The notes: generated from the sequence alone by a model not told the origin. Counted from the first letter of the stretch, positions 35,613 to 43,974 are shown. The stretch: DNA of 64,000 nucleotides from Ferribacterium limneticum (GCF_020510625.1 NZ_CP075191.1:2456001-2520000); one strand, 5' to 3'. Translations and numbers: made by a program.

Positions 35613-35668
35613 ACCTGTAGCCACTTGGCTAAAACCTGTAGCCACCCTTGCAGGCAGCGACCTGAAAC

Positions 35669-35692
35669 CCCTGTCCCTGTCCCTGTCCCTGT
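35669..35692. repeat. four tandem CCCTGT hexamers
   Basis: Exact four-copy tandem of a 6-base unit between the iteron array and the HNH gene. Possibly part of the origin or simple slippage. Confidence 0.7.
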
Positions 35693-35758
35693 CCTCGACC
35701 TCGTCCGCCATTCCATAGCGAACAGCTATTGCATATGATTCGCCTATCAACTTAGGCA

Positions 35759-36067
35759 ATGATTATGGCAAGCATGTACGGGCACCGCTGGCGTATCGCA
35801 AGGGCAAGGCACTTGGCCTTGCACCCGCTTTGCGTCTATTGCGCCGCACAGGGCTACCGCACCCCTGCAAGCGTCGTTGATCACGTAACGCCGCACCGCG
35901 GCGATAGCGCCTTGTTCTGGGCTGCCAGCAATTGGCAAAGCCTTTGCAAGACCTGCCACGACGGCGCCAAGCAAACGCTAGAGAAGTCCGGTTATCTCAA
36001 GGGATCAACCCTTGAAGGCCTGCCGTTAGACGTACGTCACCCGTGGCACAGGGGCACAGATGAATAA
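35759..36067 (+). CDS. HNH endonuclease
   Basis: The 102-residue product has two CxxC-type zinc pairs (CVYC and CKTC) and the HNH core (VVDHVTPHRGD, then SNWQSLCKTCHDGAK). Small HNH proteins next to terminases assist cos cleavage in HK97-type phages and in cf-PICIs, and its position just before terS fits this. Internal ATGs at 35765 and 35774 are alternative starts; the upstream box is weak. Confidence 0.85.
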   Translation: MIMASMYGHRWRIARARHLALHPLCVYCAAQGYRTPASVVDHVTPHRGDSALFWAASNWQSLCKTCHDGAKQTLEKSGYLKGSTLEGLPLDVRHPWHRGTDE

Positions 36068-36641
36068 GAACCTTGACCCTGCCCTGGTCCGCGCCCTGTT
36101 CGACTACAAGGACGGCGTCCTTTATTGGAAAGCCCCAGCACCGAAGCGCACCCAAGCCGGCGCCGTCGCTGGTTGCCTGCATAAGCAGTCCGGCGCATGG
36201 CATATCAATTATATGGGTTCCAAATACCTGCGCAGCCGCCTTGTGTGGCTTTGGCACCATGGCGAGTTCCCGGCAAAGGCTTGGATACGCCGCCGCAATG
36301 ACAACCCGACAGACGACCGTATCGAGAACCTGCACGCTCGCACGAGTTTGGAAAACACCCTTGACCTTGGCACTTACCGCGGCACCGTCCCCGGCGTTAC
36401 GTGTGCTGAAAGCGGGTTCATAGCTCGCCTGAATGACCAATACATCGGCATTTATCAATCATTGGACGATGCTGAACAGGCATTCGCCCTTGCATATACC
36501 AAGCGTTACGGAACCCCGCCACCACAGGCCAAGGGGGGTGTAAATAAGTCTGCCGGATGTAGTTTCAATACATCGCCCCCGCCACCTTTTTTTATCGCAA
36601 ACGGAATTTCGCCGGCAAATATTCAAGGGGCTGGCGAGTGA
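36060..36641 (+). CDS. second HNH-type (possibly homing) endonuclease with AP2-like tail
   Basis: The 193-residue product has an HNH_3-like core (RLVWLWHHGEFP, RNDNPTDDRIENLHA) and a C-terminal segment GVTCAESGFIARLNDQYIGIYQSLDDAEQAFALAY like the AP2 DNA-binding module of phage homing endonucleases. It overlaps the first HNH gene by eight bases and terS by four. It may be a free-standing homing nuclease that has settled in the packaging operon. Confidence 0.75.
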   Translation: MNKNLDPALVRALFDYKDGVLYWKAPAPKRTQAGAVAGCLHKQSGAWHINYMGSKYLRSRLVWLWHHGEFPAKAWIRRRNDNPTDDRIENLHARTSLENTLDLGTYRGTVPGVTCAESGFIARLNDQYIGIYQSLDDAEQAFALAYTKRYGTPPPQAKGGVNKSAGCSFNTSPPPPFFIANGISPANIQGAGE

Positions 36642-37096
36642 GAACACGTGCTGATTCCACCGGGTTTGCTGTAGAGACGGCCAAAGCTTTGACCGAGTCC
36701 CTGCCCTTGCCACCGCAAAGCCTTGAACCTCAGGCTTTGCAGTACTGGCCTGCAATCATTGGTGCTAAGCGCCTAAGCGCCTGGACTGAAACGGACTTGA
36801 TCCTTGCATGCCTGCTCGCCAAGGACTTAGCCGCCCTGGAGTCACTGGCTGAAGAACTGGCCAATGATGGCCACGTCCTGACCGACAACAAGGGCAAGAA
36901 GTACGCACACCCCGCGGCCAATCTATTGGACCAAGCCACGCGGCGAACCGTGACCACCTGCCGCGCCTTGCAAATCCACGCCATTGCCACCAGTGGCAAG
37001 ACCGACCACCAAGGCAAGAAGAACGAAACCGCCCGCGGCATCGCCGCCAAGATCGATGCTGCCGACGACCTTATCCCGCGTGCGAGGTTGAATTGA
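36638..37096 (+). CDS. terminase small subunit, P27-like
   Basis: The 152-residue product fits the P27 family: LEPQALQYWPAIIGAKRLSAWTETDLILACLLAKDLAALE, then HPAANLLDQATRRTVTTCRALQIHA. It would recognise the packaging site and recruit TerL. Start is GTG in a GTGA overlap; the stop overlaps the TTG start of terL. Confidence 0.82.
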   Translation: MRTRADSTGFAVETAKALTESLPLPPQSLEPQALQYWPAIIGAKRLSAWTETDLILACLLAKDLAALESLAEELANDGHVLTDNKGKKYAHPAANLLDQATRRTVTTCRALQIHAIATSGKTDHQGKKNETARGIAAKIDAADDLIPRARLN

Positions 37097-38598
37097 CCCG
37101 CGGCGAACGCGTCATCCGGTTTATTGAAAAATTCTGCCGCGTGCCTGAGGGCGTGCTCGTTGGTTCGCCTATAAAGCTTGCAGACTTTCAACGCCGTTTC
37201 ATTTTGGATGTGTATGACAATCCGGTAGGCACAAAGAAAGCCTACTTGAGCATTGCTCGAAAAAATGCCAAAACTGCCACAATCGCATGTCTCGTTTTGG
37301 TGCATCTAGTAGGCCCTGAAGCCCTCCAAAATTCGCAGATCGTTTCCGGCGCCATGAGCCGGGATCAAGCGGCCATCGTTTTCAACCTCACGGCGAAAAT
37401 GATCAGCCTGAACCCCGACCTTGCCGACCTCGTCCGCGTTGTTGATTCCCGCAAACAGTTGTTTGGCCTGCCAATGGGCACCGAGTACCGCGCCCTTGCT
37501 GCTGAAGCTAAGAACTCACACGGCCTGTCGCCTGTATTGGCAATCCTGGACGAAGTCGGCCAAGTCCGCGGCCCGCGTTCCGAATTTGTCGACGCCATCA
37601 CGACGAGCCAAGGCGCCCACGAGGCCCCGCTACTGATCGCAATCAGCACGCAGGCAGCCGACCCTGCCGACCTGTTCAGCATCTGGCTTGACGATGCCGC
37701 GGCATCGGGTGACCCGCGCATCGTGTCACACGTCTATGCAGCACCTGCTGACGCCGAGCTTGACGACCCCGCCGCCTGGAAGGCCGCTAACCCCGCCCTT
37801 GGTATCTTCCGCAGCCTTGCCGACGTGGAGCAGCAAGCCGCAGAAGCCAAGCGCATGCCGTCCGCTGAAGCCACCTTCAGAAACTTGGTATTGAACCAGC
37901 GCGTAGCCCTGACGAATCCATTCATGAGCCGCAGCACCTGGGAAGCTTGCAGCGAGCCTGCCGAGTACCTGGACGGCATGGAAGTATTCGCCGGCCTTGA
38001 CCTGAGCGCCCGAACCGACCTTACCGCCCTGGTGCTGATTGGCCGTGACCCTGCCGGCCAATGGCATATCCAGCCGCATTTCTGGACGCCTGCCAATGGC
38101 TTGGCAGAGCGCGCCCGCCGTGACCGCCAGCCATACGACGTATGGGTGGAACAAGGTTTCATGCGAACGACACCCGGCGCAACCGTTGATTACGCACAAG
38201 TGGCCAAGGACATTGCCGAAATCACCGACGGCCTGAACGTTCAGGGCGTGGCCTTTGACCGGTGGCGTATCGACATCCTGAAAAAGGAATTCGACGCAAT
38301 CGGCCTGACCCTGCCCCTGATCGAACACGGCCAAGGCTTCAAAGACATGAGCGTCGCATTGGACGCAGTGGAAGCCGAGTTCCTGAATGGGCGCGTTCGC
38401 CATGGCGGGCACCCAGTTTTGACCATGTGCGCAGCCGGCGCCGTCGTCGCTCGAGACCCTGCAGGGGGTCGAAAACTCGACAAAAGCAAAGCGACCAGCC
38501 GCATTGACGGAATGGTTGCCCTCGCCATGGCCTTTGGCCTTGCAAGCAAGACCCTTGAGCCGGCCCGCCAACCTGATTACCAGATGATATTCCTATGA
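37093..38598 (+). CDS. terminase large subunit
   Basis: ATP-driven packaging motor and nuclease, 501 residues. ATPase motifs: SIARKNAKTATIA as the adenine/Walker A region, Walker B in LAILDEVGQV. Nuclease acidic residues appear in FAGLDLSARTDLTAL and VAFDRWRID. The start is TTG at 37093, overlapping the terS stop, with an AGG box five bases upstream. Its ATGA-type junction with the protease-capsid gene shows one long packaging/head operon. HK97-type Terminase_1 family. Confidence 0.92.
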   Translation: MTRGERVIRFIEKFCRVPEGVLVGSPIKLADFQRRFILDVYDNPVGTKKAYLSIARKNAKTATIACLVLVHLVGPEALQNSQIVSGAMSRDQAAIVFNLTAKMISLNPDLADLVRVVDSRKQLFGLPMGTEYRALAAEAKNSHGLSPVLAILDEVGQVRGPRSEFVDAITTSQGAHEAPLLIAISTQAADPADLFSIWLDDAAASGDPRIVSHVYAAPADAELDDPAAWKAANPALGIFRSLADVEQQAAEAKRMPSAEATFRNLVLNQRVALTNPFMSRSTWEACSEPAEYLDGMEVFAGLDLSARTDLTALVLIGRDPAGQWHIQPHFWTPANGLAERARRDRQPYDVWVEQGFMRTTPGATVDYAQVAKDIAEITDGLNVQGVAFDRWRIDILKKEFDAIGLTLPLIEHGQGFKDMSVALDAVEAEFLNGRVRHGGHPVLTMCAAGAVVARDPAGGRKLDKSKATSRIDGMVALAMAFGLASKTLEPARQPDYQMIFL

Positions 38599-40370
38599 AA
38601 AAAACTGCTTTCTGCCAGCTTCAAATTAAGTCCTTTGATGATGAAGGAATCATCCGGGGCATTGCCACGACACCGACCACGGACAGAGCCGGGGACATCG
38701 TTGAGCCCATGGGCGCAACCTTCACCCTGCCCCTGGTTCTGCTCCACGAGCACGACCGCAAGGCCCCGCTAGGCCATGTCATTGAAGCCACCGCAACCCC
38801 TGCCGGCATCGAGTTCGTTGCACGCATCGCCAAGGACGCAACTGCCGGCATTGCTGAAGTCTGGCAACAGGTCAAAGCCGGCTTGATTCCCTTCGTATCG
38901 ATCGGATGCAACGTGACCGAAAGCGTGCCGATCGCCACCGGTTACCGATTCAAAAAATGGGAATGGCTGGAGCTATCGCTAACCACCGTGCCCGCCAACC
39001 CCGAAGCCGCTATCCGGCTTGTAAAAACCCAGCCTCAGGAGAAACACACCATGACCCTTGCAGAACAAATCCGCTCTTTCGAGCAACAAAAAGCCGCCGC
39101 CATTGCCAAGATGGACGGCCTCGTCACCAAGGGCGCTATGCTCCAAGGTGACGACGCAACCGCCTACGACGCCGCACAAGATGAAGTAACGCAGATCGAT
39201 AAGCACCTCGCCCGCCTGCAAGCTGCCGAGCAGCGCCAAGCCCAGACCGCCGCCCCGGTCTCCAAGAGCATCGCCGCCCCGTATATCGAAGTACGCGACG
39301 CAGCACCGAAGGGCACGGACTTTGTGCGATTCACCAAGGCCCTGGCCTTGTCGCACGGCAACCCCATGCAAGCCCTGGAAATTGCCAAGGGTATGGGTTA
39401 CGGCAGCCGCGTCGAAACCTGCCTGAAAGCTGCCGTTGCTTCCGGCACGACCACCAGCGCGGAATATTCCGCCTTGGTCGAACCGCAACTGATGGCCTCT
39501 GAATTTATCGAGCTGCTGCGCCCGGCCCTGATCGTCTCCAAGATGACGCAGGTTCGCAATGTTCCGATGAATATCAAATTTTCTAAGGCCACCTCTGGAA
39601 CCTCCGCTAGCTGGATCGGCGAAGCCAAGCCGGCCCCGGTCACGTCCGCAGCTTTCGCCAATGTGGCCCTTGGCGAGGCAAAGCTTGGCGCCATCGCCGT
39701 GTTTTCTGAGGAACTGCTGCGCCGCTCTGAGCCGTCCGCTGAAGCCCTGGTCCGTGACGACCTGATCGCCACTTGCGCCAATGCAATCGACATCGCGTTC
39801 ATTGACCAAGCGAACGCAGGCGTGGCCAACGTCAAGCCGGCTTCTATCGCCAATGCTGCGACCACCGCCGCAACGACCGGCACCACCGCAGCCGCCGTTC
39901 GTGTCGACGTGAAAGCCGCTTACGGTGCAGCCGCCGCAGCTAACCAGCCGCTTGCCTCCGCCGTCTGGGTTATGCACCCGACTACGGCACTGGCCTTGAG
40001 CATGATGCGCAACGTCAACGGCGCCCGGGAATTTGAGGGTATCGACTTTGTGACCGGTGGCACCTTCGAAGGCCTCCCGGTAATTCTCAGCACCAACGTA
40101 CCGGGCACCGCTGTTGCGGGCTATGACGTGATTCTGGCCGTACAGAATGAAATCCTGCTGGCTGAAGGTGGCCTTGCAATCGACGCCTCCCGCGAAGCAT
40201 CGCTTGAAATGGACTCCGCACCGGCTGGCAATGCCGCAACCCCGACCGCTGCCCAGCTTGTGAGCCTTTGGCAGAACGGCGCCGTGGCCATCAAGGCAAT
40301 TCGCGGCATCACCTGGGCGCGTCGTCGTCCGACTGCCGTCTATCGCATCTCTGCAGCCAAGTACGCCTAA
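38595..40370 (+). CDS. fused prohead protease and HK97-fold major capsid protein
   Basis: One 591-residue frame. Residues 1-152 are an HK97-type prohead protease (HEHDRKAPLGHV with candidate His51/His53; LELSLTTVPANPEA with candidate Ser128). Residues 153-240 are a coiled-coil scaffold or delta region. About 240-591 is the capsid fold (SALVEPQLMASEFIELLRPA, VTSAAFANVALGEAKLGAIAVFSEELLRRS, FVTGGTFEGLPVILSTNVPG). Separate genes are more usual. Met153 has its own Shine-Dalgarno, so free capsid precursor can also be made from an internal start (listed separately). It precedes portal, unlike the common portal-protease-capsid order. Confidence 0.9.
   Translation: MKKTAFCQLQIKSFDDEGIIRGIATTPTTDRAGDIVEPMGATFTLPLVLLHEHDRKAPLGHVIEATATPAGIEFVARIAKDATAGIAEVWQQVKAGLIPFVSIGCNVTESVPIATGYRFKKWEWLELSLTTVPANPEAAIRLVKTQPQEKHTMTLAEQIRSFEQQKAAAIAKMDGLVTKGAMLQGDDATAYDAAQDEVTQIDKHLARLQAAEQRQAQTAAPVSKSIAAPYIEVRDAAPKGTDFVRFTKALALSHGNPMQALEIAKGMGYGSRVETCLKAAVASGTTTSAEYSALVEPQLMASEFIELLRPALIVSKMTQVRNVPMNIKFSKATSGTSASWIGEAKPAPVTSAAFANVALGEAKLGAIAVFSEELLRRSEPSAEALVRDDLIATCANAIDIAFIDQANAGVANVKPASIANAATTAATTGTTAAAVRVDVKAAYGAAAAANQPLASAVWVMHPTTALALSMMRNVNGAREFEGIDFVTGGTFEGLPVILSTNVPGTAVAGYDVILAVQNEILLAEGGLAIDASREASLEMDSAPAGNAATPTAAQLVSLWQNGAVAIKAIRGITWARRRPTAVYRISAAKYA
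39037..39053 (+). promoter_or_regulatory. internal ribosome binding site and in-frame ATG for capsid
   Basis: AGGAG at 39037-39041, nine bases before the ATG at 39051, in frame with the fusion and exactly at the protease/scaffold boundary (Met153). It would yield a 439-residue capsid precursor in addition to the full fusion. Confidence 0.75.
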
Positions 40371-40414
40371 GCACCACCGGGGCGGACTCGTTCCGCCCCA
40401 ACAAGGAACCAGCC

Positions 40415-41629
40415 ATGAAGATTTTAGGATTCGACTTAAGTTTCAAAAAAGCCTTGCAGCCCGTTTCATCCGGGTCTAATGGCTGGTTCCCGCTCGTTCG
40501 TGAAAGCAGCCCCGGCGCGTGGCAGAACAGCACGCCAATTGAAGTAGATACAGCCCTTGCCCATTCAGCCGTTTTCGCTTGCGTCTCGCTGATCAGCAAC
40601 GACATTGCAAAGCTACCCTTGCGCATCACCAAAGACATGGGCACGTATTGGGCACCGACCGCGCACGAGTACAGCGCCCTGCTCCGCAAGCCGAACCAAT
40701 ACCAGAACCGCGCCCAATTCATTAGCCAGTGGATCACCAGCAAGCTGCTCCACGGCAACACGTACGCCCTCAAACGTCGCAACGCCCGCGGCATTGTCAT
40801 CGCCCTGCATGTCCTTGACCCGCTGAGCGTTACGCCGCTGGTCTCTGAGGATGGCGCCGTATTCTATCGGCTGAAAACTAGCCACCTCGCCACCATTGGT
40901 GACGTCGTTGTCCCGGCCCGTGAAATTATCCATGACCGGGCCATGACCCCGTTTCACCCGCTTGTAGGGGTCTCGCCCCTGGTTGCTGCCGGCCTTGCAG
41001 CAACCCAAGCCCTGAACATCCAGAATTCAAGCAGCAAGTTTTTCCAGAACGGCAGCCGGCCCGGTGGCATCTTGACTGCTCCCGGCATCATCTCGGACGA
41101 CACCGCCAACCGCCTTAAAACGCACTGGGAAGCCAACTACACCGGGGACAACGCCGGCAAAACTGCCGTGCTTGGCGACGGCCTGAAATATGAAAGCATG
41201 GCGACCACAGCCACCGATGCCCAGCTAATCGAACAGCTTGCATTCAGCGCTCAGGACGTTTGCCGCGCCTTCCACGTTCCGGCCTGGAAGATCGGCGCCG
41301 GCCCTGCAGCGCCCTACACGTCATCCGAAGCAACGAACCTCCAATACCTGACCGACTGCTTGCAATCGCATATCGAGGCCCTGGAACTCTCCCTGGACGA
41401 CGGCCTGGAACTACCGCCAACCCTGCGCACCGAACTGGACGAATCCAGCCTGCTACGTCTCGACACGGCAACCCGTACCACCGTCCTTGCCGCATCAATC
41501 AAAGCCGGCTTGATCACGATCAACGAAGGCCGCGCAAGCGAAGGCCGCGCCCCAGTCGCAGGCGGGGACGAGATTTTCCGCCAGATTCAGGACGTGCCAC
41601 TGGCTGCACCGAAGGAGCAAGCGCAATGA
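40415..41629 (+). CDS. phage portal protein, HK97-type
   Basis: Twelve-fold ring at the head vertex through which DNA enters. The 404-residue product has HSAVFACVSLISNDIAKLPLRI near the N-terminus, the NPYALKRR-like NTYALKRRNARG, the MTPFHPLVGVSPL region and a C-terminal TSSEATNLQYLTDCL segment as in the family. The ATG at 40415 follows an AAGGA box; earlier in-frame codons overlap the capsid gene. The stop overlaps the next start. Confidence 0.92.
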   Translation: MKILGFDLSFKKALQPVSSGSNGWFPLVRESSPGAWQNSTPIEVDTALAHSAVFACVSLISNDIAKLPLRITKDMGTYWAPTAHEYSALLRKPNQYQNRAQFISQWITSKLLHGNTYALKRRNARGIVIALHVLDPLSVTPLVSEDGAVFYRLKTSHLATIGDVVVPAREIIHDRAMTPFHPLVGVSPLVAAGLAATQALNIQNSSSKFFQNGSRPGGILTAPGIISDDTANRLKTHWEANYTGDNAGKTAVLGDGLKYESMATTATDAQLIEQLAFSAQDVCRAFHVPAWKIGAGPAAPYTSSEATNLQYLTDCLQSHIEALELSLDDGLELPPTLRTELDESSLLRLDTATRTTVLAASIKAGLITINEGRASEGRAPVAGGDEIFRQIQDVPLAAPKEQAQ

Positions 41630-41925
41630 CCATCACCGTTGTCGACGCCCGCCGCCATCTCCGCATCGATGGAACCAATGACGACATTGAACTGTATCAA
41701 CGCTTAGCCATGGCTGAAGCCCTGATTCAGGCCTATATCGGCACGCCGCCTGCCGATGCCCTGCAAGCTATCCAACGCCGCACCGACTACGCCGCCGCTC
41801 TGGACGCCGTCACCCTGCTAGTCCTGGGTGAGCTATGGATGAACCGCGAAAGCTCAACCGCTGCCCCGCTCTCTGAGCACGTGAAAACCTTGCTTCAGAT
41901 GTTCCGTGAGCCGACCTGTGTCTAA
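41626..41925 (+). CDS. head-tail connector protein, gp6-like
   Basis: 99 residues, mostly helical: RRHLRIDGTNDDIELYQRLAMAEALIQAYIG is the typical N-terminus of gp6/phiE125 gp8 connectors that bind under the portal. The ATG lies in an ATGA overlap with the portal stop. The next gene begins 20 bases before its end. Confidence 0.82.
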   Translation: MTITVVDARRHLRIDGTNDDIELYQRLAMAEALIQAYIGTPPADALQAIQRRTDYAAALDAVTLLVLGELWMNRESSTAAPLSEHVKTLLQMFREPTCV

Positions 41926-42247
41926 GCCCCTTGCAGCCGGACGCCTCCGGCATCGCGTCCGCATTGAGTCCCCGACCCGCACGCAAGACGCGGGCGGAAC
42001 CCTGGCGACCACCTGGGCACTGGTGGCAGAAGTGTATGCATCCATTGAAGCCTTGAGCGTTCGCGACTTCATTGCAGCACAGGCCGTGCAAAGCAAAGTG
42101 AGCGTGCGCATCACCATCCGCCACCTCTCCGGCCTGACCACCGACATGCGCCTGATCGGCCCTGACGGCACGATTTACAAGCCCCTGGGCTTCCTGCCTG
42201 ACCCTGATTCAAACCGTGAATACCTAACCGTGCCCTGCACGACCTAA
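41906..42247 (+). CDS. head-tail adaptor / head closure protein
   Basis: The 113-residue protein resembles SPP1 gp16-type joining proteins: LRHRVRIESPTRTQDAGG, then WALVAEVYASIEALSVRDFIAAQ and MRLIGPDGTIYKPLGF. It would plug the portal after packaging and dock the tail. Start is GTG at 41906 (or GTG at 41918). Confidence 0.8.
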   Translation: MSRPVSKPLAAGRLRHRVRIESPTRTQDAGGTLATTWALVAEVYASIEALSVRDFIAAQAVQSKVSVRITIRHLSGLTTDMRLIGPDGTIYKPLGFLPDPDSNREYLTVPCTT

Positions 42248-42263
42248 CCCGAGGAATACCACC

Positions 42264-42623
42264 ATGCCAACAAAAGACCTCTACCTGTTGCAAGGCGCAA
42301 TGACCATTGTTCGTATCGGTTCGCCAATCAACCGCGTGACCAATGACGACAACAAGTTCCCGCCTTTCACGTTCCCGAAAGCGACCTCAACACAGGCCGC
42401 ACTTGATGTAATCAATGCCCTGCTGACCTCCAAGGCAATTGCGCAATGGACCTTTGGCGATGATGACGGCGTAACCGCCCCGACCGTATTGGGCGCAAGC
42501 TTTGACAGACCCGCTGGCAGATCGTGGTTACCGTTCCCGGCCCGCGTATCAAACATCACTGAGCGCCTGACCGAGACCGGCCCGCAGATCACCGTTCATT
42601 TCGAAGTTCGCCCGGCTGCCTGA
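42264..42623 (+). CDS. hypothetical connector-region protein, 119 aa
   Basis: Preceded by a good GAGGA box. Predicted mostly beta with the ending TGPQITVHFEVRP. Lies between the adaptor and the gp10-like gene, so a neck role is likely by position, but I recognise no family. It is too short for a typical tail tube protein. One-base overlap with the next gene. Confidence 0.6.
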   Translation: MPTKDLYLLQGAMTIVRIGSPINRVTNDDNKFPPFTFPKATSTQAALDVINALLTSKAIAQWTFGDDDGVTAPTVLGASFDRPAGRSWLPFPARVSNITERLTETGPQITVHFEVRPAA

Positions 42624-43030
42624 TGCTCAAGGTTAATCAAGCCGAGCTAGCGGCCATCCTCGAACGCCTGAAAGAGACCGCCGAAAAGGTAGGTAAAAAA
42701 GGCGTTCGCACGGCTGCCCGCAAAGCGATGGTGCCGGTTCGCGATGAAGTCCGCGCCAATGCGCCGGAAGACCTGAGCGAGCCGGACGACATCCGGGTCA
42801 AGTCGTCCGTTGCCCTGGTCACCAAATGGCGGGGTAATAAGTTCGTTGCCCGTGTCGGCATCAAGGGCGGTGCCAAGAAAAATCCAAATACGCCGTTTTA
42901 CTGGCGTATGCATGAATTCGGCACCAAGAACCTGCCGGCCCGCCCGTTCATGGCCCCTGCCCTGGAGAGCAACGCGCAAGAAATCCTGGACACGATTACC
43001 GAAGAACTCAGGAAGGCACTTTTTAAATGA
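42623..43030 (+). CDS. HK97 gp10-like tail component
   Basis: The 135-residue protein matches the gp10 type: KGVRTAARKAMVPVRDEVRANAP near the N-terminus and FYWRMHEFGTKNLPARPFMAPAL near the C-terminus. Such proteins act as tail terminator or neck parts. ATG overlaps the preceding stop by one base and its stop overlaps the next start. Confidence 0.85.
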   Translation: MLKVNQAELAAILERLKETAEKVGKKGVRTAARKAMVPVRDEVRANAPEDLSEPDDIRVKSSVALVTKWRGNKFVARVGIKGGAKKNPNTPFYWRMHEFGTKNLPARPFMAPALESNAQEILDTITEELRKALFK

Positions 43031-43374
43031 GCCTATTCGCCCTGGTCAAAGCCGGCGCCCCTAGCCTGGGTACCAACCCCACGCGGTTTTTCGAATTCGG
43101 CACCGCGCCCGAATTGGAGCAACTCCCCTATGCAACGTGGCAGGAACTGAACGGCTCCCCGTTCAACGTCCTGGAGGGCGCCCCGAGCACCGACCACATC
43201 AAGGCGCAAATCGACGTATGGGCAGAAACCGCCGCCCAATGCCGAGCCGTTACCCGGGAAATTCGCCGGGCCATAGATTCAGCCGGCACCGTCACATTCT
43301 TTCAAAACACCTGGGACGAGCCGAGCCGGCTTTACCGGTCAACCCTGCACTACACCTACACCAAGGAGATTTAA
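43027..43374 (+). CDS. tail completion protein, DUF3168-like
   Basis: 115 residues with the DUF3168 pattern: PYATWQELNGSPFNVLEGAPSTDHIKAQIDVWAETAAQCR. It is the usual gene just before the major tail protein, but here the tail chaperone follows directly, so the tail tube gene is missing from its expected place. Confidence 0.82.
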   Translation: MSLFALVKAGAPSLGTNPTRFFEFGTAPELEQLPYATWQELNGSPFNVLEGAPSTDHIKAQIDVWAETAAQCRAVTREIRRAIDSAGTVTFFQNTWDEPSRLYRSTLHYTYTKEI

Positions 43375-43378
43375 AAAA

Positions 43379-43678
43379 ATGAACTTAGAACAACTCCGCA
43401 CCGCTGGCGCCTTCGTTTCCTCTGAGCCGGTCAAAGTCCCCGTCACCTGGAAAGATCATTCCTTTGACCTCTATGTCCGCAAGCTGGCTTTCGGCGATGC
43501 CGAGCGCCTGATGAACGACGAACAGAATTCGACCGTGGCCTTGATCGCCGCCGCCGTCCTGCTTGGCGAAGGTGCCGAACAAACGCCGATTACACGGGAC
43601 GACGCCGAGCGCCTGGACGTGTCCCTGGCCGCTGCCATGCTGACCGCTATCAATCAGGTCAATGCAGTAAAAAACTAA
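43379..43678 (+). CDS. tail assembly chaperone, short (G-like) product
   Basis: 99 residues, preceded by AAGGAG. VTWKDHSFDLYVRKLAFGDAERL resembles phage tail assembly chaperones encoded before the tape measure. The frame ends at a TAA that immediately follows a slippery heptamer, so a fraction of ribosomes should continue in the -1 frame (next entry). Confidence 0.82.
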   Translation: MNLEQLRTAGAFVSSEPVKVPVTWKDHSFDLYVRKLAFGDAERLMNDEQNSTVALIAAAVLLGEGAEQTPITRDDAERLDVSLAAAMLTAINQVNAVKN

Positions 43679-43974
43679 CGCCCGCTGATGAAGCCTGGAT
43701 CGAAATAGCTCAGGCGATAGGCGGGACAGTTGAGGAAGTGAAACAGCGCATGACGTATTCAGAAGCGTGCTTGTGGATGGAATACCGCCGAAAGCATGGC
43801 GGCATTGGTCAAGCACGCCTTGCTTACTTACTGGCCTGCCTCGCAACGATGTTTAACCGGGCCAATGGTGGCGAAGCGCAGTTGCATGACTTCCTGCCGG
43901 GCGTGCCTGAGCAGAAGCCGGTGGAGATTATCGACGCTGAGCAAATGATGATGTTTTGGAGCAAACCCGCATGA
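43379..43974 (+). CDS. tail assembly chaperone, frameshifted (G-T-like) fusion
   Basis: A -1 slip on A AAA AAC at 43669-43675 leads from the 99-residue first part into a 99-residue second frame (LTPADEAWIEIAQAIGG, then YSEACLWMEYRRKHGG). The result is a fusion of about 198 residues ending at 43974. The second frame has no good start of its own (GTG at 43738 without a ribosome binding site). This is the lambda G/G-T arrangement. The stop overlaps the tape measure start. Confidence 0.82.
43669..43675 (+). promoter_or_regulatory. -1 frameshift slippery heptamer
   Basis: A AAA AAC in the zero frame (codons GTA AAA AAC), directly before TAA. The post-slip frame continues open into the second chaperone domain; phase checked (43675 and 43738 share frame). 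Confidence 0.85.

Larger units (their letters stand above)
35261..35645. repeat. bipartite iteron array, putative replication origin
   Basis: Thirteen copies of GTGGCTACAG or one-to-two-base variants. Left block: plus at 35261, 35342, 35353, 35364, 35428 and 35438; minus at 35300 and 35386. Right block: minus at 35540, 35604, 35615 and 35636; plus at 35582. Between them, about 35447-35520 is strongly AT-rich with poly-T and poly-A runs. A second motif (CTTGTGCTGCAAGG) recurs at about 35275, 35402 and 35562, with an inverted copy near 35317. Iterons flanking an AT-rich melting core beside the replicative helicase gene match the layout of satellite origins such as those of SaPIs. Confidence 0.75.

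Noticed and set aside
35261..35645. Repeat cluster as a CRISPR array
   Set aside because: Repeats are about 10 bases, irregularly spaced and in both orientations, with no cas gene; an iteron origin fits better.
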